From: Proteobacteria bacterium SG_bin5
GTDB lineage: Bacteria > Pseudomonadota > Alphaproteobacteria > Sphingomonadales > Sphingomonadaceae
DNA length: 36,104 nucleotides
Reading direction: 5' to 3'
Assembly: GCA_002083475.1 (NCBI GenBank)
Contig: LWDI01000072.1
Location: 563 to 36,666, forward strand
In this document: in pieces, positions 7,840 through 15,580 of the stretch
Position numbering within the stretch: the first letter of the stretch is position 1
Layout: each line of letters opens with the position of its first letter
Made by a program: the position numbers and the translations under genes
Notes under the pieces: generated by a model
Told to the model about the DNA's origin: nothing
Database searches by the model: none
Seen by the model: only the letters and a program-made list of their open reading frames with translations

Positions 7840-8619
7840 TCAAGCGGGCGATGTCAGGGCACGCGCCCGCCCCGCCAGCCGCTCGACCGCCGCCGCGTGG
7901 ATGCCCGGCGCGCAGGCGAGCACCCCGAACGCCTGCGCGCGCGCGGTGTTGAACGCGAGCGGGGCGCCGAACGCATCGCTCACGCACGCCCCCGCCTCGG
8001 CGGCGATCAGCGCGGCGGCGGCGACGTCCCATTCATAGCCCCAGCGCAGCGTCGCGACGAGATCGGCCTCGCCGGCTGCGACCATCGCGATCCGCAACGC
8101 GATCGAATTGGGTTTCGCGACCGCGACCAGATCGCGGTCCTCGCGCGGCAGCGAATCGGTCGGCACGCGCGCGCCCGCGAGCAGATCGCGCGCGGCGCAG
8201 CGCAGCCTCGTTTCACCGCGCCACGCGCCCGCCCCCAGCGCCGCCCACCAGCTGCGCCCCAGCGCGGGCGCGTCGAGCACGCCGAGCACCACGCGTCCGC
8301 GCTCGACCAAGGCGATCGAGACCGCCCAGCCGCTGCGCCCGCGCACGAAATCGCGCGTGCCGTCGATCGGATCGACCACCCACACGCGCTCATGCGCGAG
8401 CCGCTCTTCATTGTCGGCGGTTTCCTCGGAGAGCCACCCCGCCTCGGGCAACAGCGCCGACAGCCGCGCGCGCAGCAATGCGTCGAGTTCGAGATCGACG
8501 TCGCTCACCGGATTGCCGGGCGACTTGTCCCAACGGCGGAACGCCTCGCGCGAGCGTTTGAGCGCGAGCGCGCCGGCCTCGGCCGCGATCGCGCGCGTCG
8601 CCGCCAGCAGATCAGCCAC
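7840..8619 (-). CDS. cysQ: Inositol-monophosphatase-family phosphatase, CysQ-like (3'(2'),5'-bisphosphate nucleotidase)
   Basis: 259 codons from GTG at 8619, which overlaps the pmbA stop by 8 bases; no better ATG is nearby. The Li+-sensitive, Mg2+-dependent phosphatase motifs are clear: SEET near residues 64-67, DPIDGTRDF at 83-91, and WDVAAAALIAAEAGA near 200. The family includes CysQ, which recycles 3'-phosphoadenosine 5'-phosphate from sulfate assimilation, and inositol monophosphatases. The RDF after DPIDGT favours the CysQ branch. The gene is translationally coupled to pmbA. Confidence 0.83.
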   Translation of the reverse strand: MADLLAATRAIAAEAGALALKRSREAFRRWDKSPGNPVSDVDLELDALLRARLSALLPEAGWLSEETADNEERLAHERVWVVDPIDGTRDFVRGRSGWAVSIALVERGRVVLGVLDAPALGRSWWAALGAGAWRGETRLRCAARDLLAGARVPTDSLPREDRDLVAVAKPNSIALRIAMVAAGEADLVATLRWGYEWDVAAAALIAAEAGACVSDAFGAPLAFNTARAQAFGVLACAPGIHAAAVERLAGRARALTSPA

Positions 8620-9955
8620 TCGCCACCGTCAGCGCGTCGACGCGCAGGGTCGGCACGTTGATGCCGTAGCGGAATTCCAAGTCGTTCGCCGGGGTGAGCG
8701 CGCGGAACATCTCGCGCAAATTGCCGGCGATGGTGAATTCGCTCACCGGCCGGGTGATCTCGCCGCGCTCGATCAGGAAACCAGCGGCGCCGCGCGAATA
8801 ATCGCCGGTCACGCCGTTCACCCCCATGCCGATGAGTTCGGTGACATAGACGCCGCGCTCGATCTCGCCGATCAGTGTTTCGCGCGGCAGATGGCCGGCG
8901 GCCATATAGAGGTTGCTCGGCGCGACCCCCACCCCCGCGCCGCCGCGCGCGGCATGGCCGGTCGGCTCGAGCCCCAATTGCCGCGCCGAGGCGCTGTCGA
9001 GCAGCCAGGTTTCGAGCACGCCCGCGCGGACGATTTCGACCGGGCTCACCGCCAGCCCCTCGCCATCGAACGGGCGCGAGCGCAGGCCGTGGGGCCGGTG
9101 CGGATCGTCATGGATGGTGACGCCCGGCGCGAAGACCTCGGTGCCGAGCGCGTCGAGGAGGAAGCTCGTCTTGCGCGCGATCGCTTGGCCGCTGATCGCG
9201 CCGATGAGATGGCCGAGCAACGAACCGCCGACGCGCGGATCGAACACCACCGGCAGCGCGCCGCTTTCGAGCCGCCCGGCGCCGACCCGCGCCACCGCGC
9301 GCTCCCCCGCCAGCCGCCCCACCGCCTCGGCCGCGTCGAGATGCTTGGCGTGGCGCGCGGTGCTGTACGCGTAGTCGCGCTCCATCGCCCCGGGATCGCC
9401 CGCGAGCACCGAAGCGGACAGGCTGTGGCTGCTGCTCGCATAGCCCGCGGCGAAGCCATGGCTGGTCGCGAGCGCCAGGATCGCACGGCTCGCGCCTGCG
9501 TTCGCGCCTTCGCTGTTGGTGACCCCGGGGACGGCGCGGGCGGTTTCCTCGGCGGCGAGCGCGAGCGCCTTGAGCGCGGCGGGCTCGGGCTCGATGCCAT
9601 CGTCCAAATCGAGCAGCGGCGGCGCGCCGTGGAGGAGGCGCTCGGCGGGGGCGAGCCCCGCCCAATCATCCTCGGGCGCGGCGCGCGCCATCGCGATCGC
9701 GCGCTCGACCAGCGCCTCGAGCGCGGCAGGGGCGAAATCGGCGGTCGAAACGCTCGCGCCGCGCTTGCCGCAGAAGACGCGCAGCGAGAGTTCGGCGCTT
9801 TCGCTCCGCCCGACGTCCTCGAGCGCGCCGAGCCGCACCGACACGTCGAGCGAGCGGTCGGCGGCGACGAGCGCATCGGCGGCATCGGCGCCCGCGCGCC
9901 GCGCGGCGTGGACGATGGCGGCGGCCCGATCGCGGGCTTGATCGACGGTAAGCAT
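8612..9955 (-). CDS. pmbA: PmbA/TldE-type metalloprotease-family protein
   Basis: 447 codons from ATG at 9955. The PmbA (TldE) subunit acts with TldD in a cytosolic protease that trims peptides such as modified bacteriocin precursors and unfolded CcdA. Matches include VSVRLGALEDVGRSESAELS near the N-terminus, DPRVGGSLLGHLIGAISGQA, FAPGVTIHDDPHRPHGLRS, and the C-terminal YVTELIGMGVNGVTGDYSRG and GNLREMFRALTPANDLEFR. The HExxxH zinc motif of TldD is absent, as expected for the PmbA partner; no tldD lies in this window. It follows ubiA by 40 bases and overlaps the CysQ-like gene. Confidence 0.92.
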   Translation of the reverse strand: MLTVDQARDRAAAIVHAARRAGADAADALVAADRSLDVSVRLGALEDVGRSESAELSLRVFCGKRGASVSTADFAPAALEALVERAIAMARAAPEDDWAGLAPAERLLHGAPPLLDLDDGIEPEPAALKALALAAEETARAVPGVTNSEGANAGASRAILALATSHGFAAGYASSSHSLSASVLAGDPGAMERDYAYSTARHAKHLDAAEAVGRLAGERAVARVGAGRLESGALPVVFDPRVGGSLLGHLIGAISGQAIARKTSFLLDALGTEVFAPGVTIHDDPHRPHGLRSRPFDGEGLAVSPVEIVRAGVLETWLLDSASARQLGLEPTGHAARGGAGVGVAPSNLYMAAGHLPRETLIGEIERGVYVTELIGMGVNGVTGDYSRGAAGFLIERGEITRPVSEFTIAGNLREMFRALTPANDLEFRYGINVPTLRVDALTVASG

Positions 9956-9995
9956 CGCTCGCGGACTTAGGCGCGGCGGGGCGGGTTGTGAACCC

Positions 9996-10895
9996 TCAGG
10001 CGCTCCCCACCACCAGGCAGGCGAGGAACATCAGCGCCCCCGCCCCGCGATTGGCGCGAAACCGCGCGAGCGCGCCGGCGCCGTCGTCGGGGCGCAGCGT
10101 CGCCACCTGCCAGCCCAAGTGGAGCGCGACCGGCGCCAGCGCGAGCAGCGCGAGCGGATCGGGCCGCGCGCCCCACATCGCCGCCGCCCAAAAGACCAAG
10201 GCGAGCAAATAAAAGCCCGCCACCCCCGGCCGCACCCGCGCCCCCAGCGCGCGCGCGGAGGAGCCGATGCCGATCAACGCGTCGTCGTCGCGGTCCTGGA
10301 GCGCGTAGATCGTGTCATAGCCCACCACCCAGGCGACCGCGCCGGCATAAAGCGCGAGCCCCGGCCAAGCGAAGCCGCCGCTCGCCGCCACCCAGCCGAC
10401 CAGCGCCGCCCAGGAGAAGACCAGCCCGAGCCAGGCTTGCGGCCACCAGGTGATCCGCTTCATGAAGGGATAGGCGGCGACCAGCGCGAGGCTCGCGAGC
10501 GCGACGAGCTGCGCGCGCCCATGCAGCTGGAGCAGCACCACGAGCCCGACCAGGCACAAGGCGATCAGCCAGGCCCAGGCGGCCTTCACCGATACCGTCC
10601 CCGCGGCGAGCGGCCGCCGCGCGGTGCGCGCCACGCGCGCGTCGAGATCGCGGTCGATGATGTCGTTGTAAACGCACCCCGCGCCGCGCATCGCGATGGC
10701 GCCGAGCAGCAGCCACAGGATCAAGTCCCAGCGCGCGACCGCTTCCCCGGCGAGCGCCACCGCCCAGGCGCCGGGCCAGAAGAGCAGCCACCAGCCGATC
10801 GGTCGATCGAGCCGCGCGAGCGCGACGAACGGGCGCGCTCTAGCCGGGAGATGCCGCCACAGGCCGTGCAACTCGATATCGGGAACCGCCTCCAT
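9996..10895 (-). CDS. ubiA: 4-hydroxybenzoate polyprenyltransferase
   Basis: 299 codons from ATG at 10895; a TTG at 10931 would add 12 residues. UbiA is an inner-membrane enzyme that prenylates 4-hydroxybenzoate in ubiquinone synthesis. The opening ALARLDRPIGWWLLFWPGAW and both Asp-rich motifs are present: NDIIDRDLD at residues 77-85 and YDTIYALQDRDDD at 193-205. Several hydrophobic segments span the rest. It is probably the first gene of the minus-strand operon ubiA-pmbA-cysQ-orf. Confidence 0.94.
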   Translation of the reverse strand: MEAVPDIELHGLWRHLPARARPFVALARLDRPIGWWLLFWPGAWAVALAGEAVARWDLILWLLLGAIAMRGAGCVYNDIIDRDLDARVARTARRPLAAGTVSVKAAWAWLIALCLVGLVVLLQLHGRAQLVALASLALVAAYPFMKRITWWPQAWLGLVFSWAALVGWVAASGGFAWPGLALYAGAVAWVVGYDTIYALQDRDDDALIGIGSSARALGARVRPGVAGFYLLALVFWAAAMWGARPDPLALLALAPVALHLGWQVATLRPDDGAGALARFRANRGAGALMFLACLVVGSA

Positions 10896-10948
10896 CGCGC
10901 GCGCTCTGCCATGGCGCGGGGGTTGGGGCAACGCGCCCGATCATCTTG

Positions 10949-11029
10949 CGTCGCCCCGGCGAAAGCCGGGGCCTCGTGCAAGTGGCGTGCTTCGGTTCAT
11001 CCAGGCCCCAGCTTTCGCTGGGGCGACGC
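10949..11029. repeat. Intergenic hairpin repeat, family B (copy 1)
   Basis: Two facing hairpins: 10951-10973 (GCCCCGGCGAAAGCCGGGGC core) and about 11004-11029 (GCCCCAGCTTTCGCTGGGGC core). A copy with the same plan and the same GGGGCGACGC end lies at 33287-33367. This one separates the protease gene from ubiA. Confidence 0.75.
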
Positions 11030-11045
11030 TTTGCCGACGCCCCCC

Positions 11046-12554
11046 TCACCCCGCTGGCGCGCAATCATAGCTCACCCATTCGTCGGGGCGGGTCGGCAGG
11101 ATCGCGCGGATCGCGTCTTGCGCCTGGGCGAAATCGGTCAGCGCGCGCGGATCGCGGGTGCAGGTCTTGAGCTTCACCGCCGCGCGCAGCTTGCGCGCGC
11201 GCACCATCGCGTTCGCGCCCAGGTAAAAGCGATTCTCGGTATAGATGCCCACATCGGGGCGATATTCGAGCAGCGACACCGTCTGCTCGCCCTGCGGCAC
11301 CAGCAGCCTTTCCCATTTGCGGCCATTTTCCACGAACTGGCCGCGACCATCGGCGCAGCCGTCGCTCCGCCAATCGAGCGCCACCTCCTTGGGCGTGCTC
11401 AGATTGATCCGGCTGCGCGCGGGCACCGGGCGGCAGAGCAGCTTGCCCGTCATCGCGCGCGCCGCGCCGGATTGCGCGGCGGCGGCGGTCGCGGGCAGGG
11501 AGACGGTGCCGGTCGGGCGCAGGAAGAAAACGAGCACGCCCGCCGCCATCGCCGCCGTACCCGCGACCAGCCACGCCCGCGCGTGGCGCCGCTCCAGCGC
11601 GCCGAGGATCGAGCCCCAGCCGCCGAGACACGCGCCGAGCACGAGCAGCAGCGTCGCGGCGCCGATGAAATTCTCGCGCAGCCATAATTGGCGTTCGCGC
11701 AGTGCTTCGAGCGCGGCGTCGCGCCGGGCGGCGGCGGCGCTCGCCGCCTTGGCGTCGGCGGCGGCGAGCTGCTCGGCGCGCTGCGCGGCGGCCTCCTCGT
11801 CTTGCTTCAGCCGATCCTCGACGCTCACGCAATCGGCGCCCGTGCTCGCATAGCCTTGCCCCGCCTCGCGCAGGAAGCTCGCGAATTCGGTGTCGGCGAT
11901 GGCGAAGCCGAAAGTCGAATCGCCATCCTCTGCACGCGTGATCGCCGAATTGACCCCGATCACCCGCCCGCAGCGATCGAGCAACGGCCCGCCCGAATTG
12001 CCGCGCGCGATGCCGGCGGTGTGGAGCAGCACCTCGACTCCGCTCAGCCGTCGCCGCCCGGCATAGCCGCCCTGGCTGCGCACCGGGCTCAAGGGCTTGA
12101 TGAAATCGGCGGCGCTCTGCGCGGTCGCGAGATCGACATTGCCGGGATAGCCGAGCGCGATCACTTGCTCGCCGTCGGTCACGGGGCCCGGATAAAGCGT
12201 GAGCGGCGGCAGCGCGGCGCCGCTGAACTCGATCAGCGCCAGATCGCGCTTGGGATCATAAGCGATCAGCCGCCCGCGAAAGCTTTTGTCGCCCTCGCTC
12301 GGCACCACCCCGATCACGACATTGTCCGGGTAGCGCGCGGCGAGCTCCACGACATGGGCGTTGGTGACGATGCGGTTGGGCGCGATCGCGAAGCCGCTGC
12401 CATGGCCGAAGCCAACGATCTCGCCATCGGTCGAGGCGATGGTGACGACCCGCACCACCCCGCGCCCGGCGGTCGAAATATCGTCCGCGCGCGCCGGGGC
12501 GGCGGCGCCGAACAGGCCGAGGAGCAGCAACAGGGCAAGGATCGGGCGCATCAT
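11046..12554 (-). CDS. Trypsin-like serine protease with two C-terminal-half membrane segments
   Basis: 502 codons from ATG at 12554. A signal peptide (to about residue 23, ending APARA) precedes a chymotrypsin-fold protease domain with a complete catalytic triad: His67 in TNAHVVE, Asp104 in KRDLALIE and Ser187 in GNSGGPL. Residues 246-292 are Ala/Glu/Lys/Arg-rich and likely coiled coil. Two predicted membrane segments follow (about 296-318 and 327-346), then a domain of about 150 residues with several cysteines and no family I recognise. No PDZ domain is seen, so it differs from DegP/DegS. It may be an envelope protease anchored in the inner membrane; substrate unknown. Confidence 0.8.
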   Translation of the reverse strand: MMRPILALLLLLGLFGAAAPARADDISTAGRGVVRVVTIASTDGEIVGFGHGSGFAIAPNRIVTNAHVVELAARYPDNVVIGVVPSEGDKSFRGRLIAYDPKRDLALIEFSGAALPPLTLYPGPVTDGEQVIALGYPGNVDLATAQSAADFIKPLSPVRSQGGYAGRRRLSGVEVLLHTAGIARGNSGGPLLDRCGRVIGVNSAITRAEDGDSTFGFAIADTEFASFLREAGQGYASTGADCVSVEDRLKQDEEAAAQRAEQLAAADAKAASAAAARRDAALEALRERQLWLRENFIGAATLLLVLGACLGGWGSILGALERRHARAWLVAGTAAMAAGVLVFFLRPTGTVSLPATAAAAQSGAARAMTGKLLCRPVPARSRINLSTPKEVALDWRSDGCADGRGQFVENGRKWERLLVPQGEQTVSLLEYRPDVGIYTENRFYLGANAMVRARKLRAAVKLKTCTRDPRALTDFAQAQDAIRAILPTRPDEWVSYDCAPAG

Positions 12555-12605
12555 GGAGTCCGGCGAGGAAAAGCGCTGCTGGGTTGCGCGAAATCCGCGC
12601 CGCGC

Positions 12606-13004
12606 TCAAGCGGCAAGCGCGCTGCGCAGCCCCAGATGCTCTGCGAAGGCATCGAAATCGCGGTCGCTATAGAGGAGCGCGATATCGTCGGCGATGCAGC
12701 GTGTCGCGATCAGCGTATCGATCGTCTTGCGGACGGTGATGCCCTTGGCGCGGAGGGTGCGGTAATTGGCGGCGGCTTGGAGGGCGATTTCCGGACTGGA
12801 CACGGTGATCATCTCGACAAGCGACATCAACCGCCGCGCCTGCTCCACGTCACGATCTCGGTCGAAACCCTGCAACACTTCGACCAGCACCAAATCGCCC
12901 GTACAAACGAGCCGACGTCCCAAAATATCGTGAAGATAATCCGTTTGCGGCGTTGCCGTTCCGTTGAAATAGTCGATCCAGATACCCGAGTCGACAAAGA
13001 TCAC
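12606..13004 (-). CDS. vapC: PIN-domain ribonuclease toxin, VapC family
   Basis: 132 codons from GTG at 13004, chosen because VIFVDSGIWIDYF is the standard VapC N-terminus and because the GTG forms a 4-base GTGA overlap with the antitoxin stop. VapC toxins are Mg2+-dependent endoribonucleases that cut tRNA or rRNA. The acidic active-site residues are all present: Asp5, Glu42 (VEVLQGF), Asp96 (TIDTLIA) and Asp114/Asp116 (SDRDFD). The toxin thus looks intact. It is the last gene of a three-gene antitoxin-antitoxin-toxin unit. Confidence 0.88.
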   Translation of the reverse strand: MIFVDSGIWIDYFNGTATPQTDYLHDILGRRLVCTGDLVLVEVLQGFDRDRDVEQARRLMSLVEMITVSSPEIALQAAANYRTLRAKGITVRKTIDTLIATRCIADDIALLYSDRDFDAFAEHLGLRSALAA

Positions 13005-13195
13005 GATCGATCCAAACGCATGGCATCGAGATCGCCCGTCCAATGAAGCTTGCCACGAAAGCCGCGGATCTCGGCCTGCTGTCGCAGCCTTATGGCCTGC
13101 TCGAGTGCGGCGATCACGGCTTCCATGTCGCTGCTCGCCGACGATGCCGCGCGAGCACTGGCCAACAAGGCGTCATCGATCGGAATGAGGTGCAC
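13001..13195 (-). CDS. vapB: VapB-type antitoxin, immediately upstream of vapC
   Basis: 64 codons from GTG at 13195, preceded by a strong AAGAGGAG ribosome-binding site eight bases away. Sequence: a short beta strand (HLIPIDDALL), a helix rich in Ala/Glu (SDMEAVIAALEQAIRLRQQA) and the toxin-wrapping tail RGFRGKLHWTGDLDAMRLDR, which is the conserved C-terminal motif of one VapB family. Its stop overlaps the vapC start (GTGA), indicating translational coupling. It should bind and inactivate VapC and repress the operon. Confidence 0.82.
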   Translation of the reverse strand: MHLIPIDDALLASARAASSASSDMEAVIAALEQAIRLRQQAEIRGFRGKLHWTGDLDAMRLDRS

Positions 13196-13346
13196 GCCCG
13201 CCGCTCCTCTTGCCTCGGCGCTGTTCGATCAACTCTCGCAGGGCCTGCTCGATCGTTGCTTCGTCGCTGTCGGTCCGCATTAGCCGCCGCGCTTCGGCCA
13301 GAAGCGCGGGATCGATCTCGTCGAGGTCAAGGGTCACTTTTTCCAC
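13173..13346 (-). CDS. Second VapB-like/ribbon-helix-helix antitoxin-like protein
   Basis: 57 codons from GTG at 13346, with GAAAGG eight bases upstream; a GTG at 13382 would overlap the priA stop. The sequence VEKVTLDLDEIDPALLAEAR, then LMRTDSDEATIEQALRELIEQRR, has the ribbon-helix-helix layout of VapB antitoxins, with a basic tail. Its end overlaps the start of the next antitoxin gene by 23 bases. It could be a duplicated antitoxin, a dedicated operon repressor, or the DNA-binding half of a split antitoxin. Confidence 0.6.
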   Translation of the reverse strand: MEKVTLDLDEIDPALLAEARRLMRTDSDEATIEQALRELIEQRRGKRSGGRAPHSDR

Positions 13347-13378
13347 GCGTCGCGCCTTTCGCCGATCACCCGAGTCGA

Positions 13379-15544
13379 TCACAGGAAATTATACGGATCG
13401 ACATCCACCGTCACCCGCACCTTGGCGGGCCAGGCGAGCGCGCCGAGCCACTCCCGGATCACGCTTTGCACGTCCAAGGCCCGCCGCGCATGGACCAGCA
13501 GCCGGAACCGGTGCCGCCCGCGCAGCATCGCGAGCGGCGCCGGCGCGGGGCCGAAGACTTCCATGCCATCGGCCTCGGGCGCGCGGTCGCGGAGTAGCTT
13601 GGCGGTCAAGTCGGCGGCGACCTTGTCCTCGCTCGACACGATGATCGCCGCGAACCGGCCGAAGGGCGGCGCCCCCGCCTCGCGCCGCGCCTCGGTCTCG
13701 GCGGCATAAAAGGCCTCGCGATCGCCCGCGATCAGCGCCTGGAGCACCGGCGCGCGCGGATCATAGCTTTGCAGATAAACCCGCCCCGGCTTCGCTCCCC
13801 GCCCCGCGCGCCCGGCGACTTGGGCGATCTGTTGAAAAGTCCGCTCGGCGGCGCGCAAATCGCCGCCCTTCAGCGTCAGATCGGCATCGACGACGCCCAC
13901 CAAGGTCAGCTCGGGGAAGTGATAGCCCTTGGTCACCAATTGCGTGCCGATCACGATATCGATGTCGCGCGCCTCCATCCGGTGGACGAATTCGGCGGCC
14001 TTGGCGGGCGACCACATCGTGTCCGAGGTGACGATCGCCCGCTTCGCCTCGGGCCAGAGCAAGGCGGCTTCGTCGGCGATCCGCTCGACACCGGGGCCGC
14101 AGGCGACCAACGTATCGGGGTTGGCGCATTCGGGGCACACTTCGGGCACGCGCTCGATATGGCCGCAATGATGGCAGGCGAGCCGCGCGACGAGGCGATG
14201 CTCGACCATCCAAGCGGTGCAATTGGGGCATTGGAAACGGTGCCCGCAGGTGCGGCACAAAGTGAGCGGCGCATAGCCGCGCCGGTTGAGGAACAGCAGC
14301 ACCTGCTCGCGCCTGTCGAGCGTTTCGTCGATCGCTTTGACCAGCCGGGGGGCGAGCCAGCGCCCGCGCTCGGGCGGCTCGGCGATTAGGTCGATCGCCT
14401 CGATCGCCGGCAGCTGCGCGGGGCCGTAGCGGCCGGGGAGCGTCACCTCGGCATAGCGGCCGAGCGCCACCTGATGCCGCGTCTCGATCGCGGGCGTGGC
14501 GGAGGCGAGTACCACCGGGCAGCCCTCGAACTTGCCGCGCATCACCGCCACGTCGCGGGCGTGATAATGGACGCCTTCTTCCTGCTTGAAGCTCGTCTCG
14601 TGCGCTTCATCGACCACGATCAGGCCGAGCCGCGCATAGGGCAGGAACAGCGCCGATCTTGCGCCCACCGCCACCAGCGCCTCGCCGCTCGCGATCGCCC
14701 GCCAGGCGCGGCGGCGCTGCGATTGGCGCAGGTCCGAATGCCAGGCGACCGGCGCGACGCCGAAGCGCTGGGCGAAGCGCTTCAGGAAGGGCTCGGTGAG
14801 CGCGATTTCGGGGAGCAGCACCAGGCTCTGCCGCCCAGCACGGATCGCGGCGGCGATCGCTTCGAAATAGACCTCGGTCTTGCCCGATCCGGTGACGCCA
14901 TCGAGCAGGATCGGCGCGAATTCGGCGGCCGCCACCGCCTCGGTCAGCCGCGCCGCCGCTCGGCCTTGCGCGGGCGAAAGCGTGGGCGCGGCATGATCGG
15001 GGTCGGGCGGATCGAAGGGCGCGTCGAGCGAAACCTCGACGCCTTCGATCGCGCCCGCTTTCACCAGACCGCGAATTACCGCGTCCGACACGCCCGCCGC
15101 CAGCGCCAGCTCGCGCACCAGCCCCTGGCGGCTCGCGATGCGTTCGAGCGCTTGGGCGCGCTGCGGGGTAAGCCGATCGGGCACCGCGCCGGTCGCGCGA
15201 TATTCGGTCACGCTCCGCCCCCCCTCGAGCGCCGAGGACGAAGGCATCGCCATCCGCAAGACGGCGGCGAGCGGGGCGAGATAATAATCGGCGGTCCATT
15301 CGATCAGCCGGCGCAGGGGCGCCCCGATCGGCGGCGAGTCCGCCACCGCGAGCAGATTGCGCAGCCGATTATCGCCCACCGGCGCGGCGGGCAGCCGATC
15401 CTCGTCCCACACCACGCCAAGCAATTGCCGCGGCCCGAGCGGCGCGGTGACGATGCTGCCGGGCGCGACCGCCATCCCCTGCGGCACGCGGTAATCGAGC
15501 GGCCCCAGCGCATTGTTCATCAAAATCACGCGCGCCCGGGCCAT
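13379..15544 (-). CDS. priA: Primosomal protein N' (replication restart helicase)
   Basis: 721 codons from ATG at 15544. PriA recognises stalled forks and D-loops and reloads the replicative helicase. The N-terminal 3'-DNA-binding domain (residues 1-105), Walker A DGVTGSGKTEVY at about 215-226, DEAH at 312-315, and eight zinc-binding cysteines (430, 433, 439, 442, 457, 460, 470, 473) are all visible. Helicase motif GRAGRG follows, and the C-terminus ends VTVDVDPYNFL as is usual. The gene is complete. A three-gene VapBBC unit lies downstream on the same strand, and the KAP NTPase gene ends 36 bases upstream of its start. Confidence 0.97.
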   Translation of the reverse strand: MARARVILMNNALGPLDYRVPQGMAVAPGSIVTAPLGPRQLLGVVWDEDRLPAAPVGDNRLRNLLAVADSPPIGAPLRRLIEWTADYYLAPLAAVLRMAMPSSSALEGGRSVTEYRATGAVPDRLTPQRAQALERIASRQGLVRELALAAGVSDAVIRGLVKAGAIEGVEVSLDAPFDPPDPDHAAPTLSPAQGRAAARLTEAVAAAEFAPILLDGVTGSGKTEVYFEAIAAAIRAGRQSLVLLPEIALTEPFLKRFAQRFGVAPVAWHSDLRQSQRRRAWRAIASGEALVAVGARSALFLPYARLGLIVVDEAHETSFKQEEGVHYHARDVAVMRGKFEGCPVVLASATPAIETRHQVALGRYAEVTLPGRYGPAQLPAIEAIDLIAEPPERGRWLAPRLVKAIDETLDRREQVLLFLNRRGYAPLTLCRTCGHRFQCPNCTAWMVEHRLVARLACHHCGHIERVPEVCPECANPDTLVACGPGVERIADEAALLWPEAKRAIVTSDTMWSPAKAAEFVHRMEARDIDIVIGTQLVTKGYHFPELTLVGVVDADLTLKGGDLRAAERTFQQIAQVAGRAGRGAKPGRVYLQSYDPRAPVLQALIAGDREAFYAAETEARREAGAPPFGRFAAIIVSSEDKVAADLTAKLLRDRAPEADGMEVFGPAPAPLAMLRGRHRFRLLVHARRALDVQSVIREWLGALAWPAKVRVTVDVDPYNFL

Positions 15545-15580
15545 GCGCGCTAGATCGCGGCGCGCGCGCGCAAAGGCAAG

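Noticed and set aside
7057..9970. Long plus-strand open frames (534 and 620 codons) opposite cysQ and pmbA
   Set aside because: The opposite strand encodes clear families with all motifs; these frames are low-complexity Arg/Ala/Gly/Pro translations without family resemblance.
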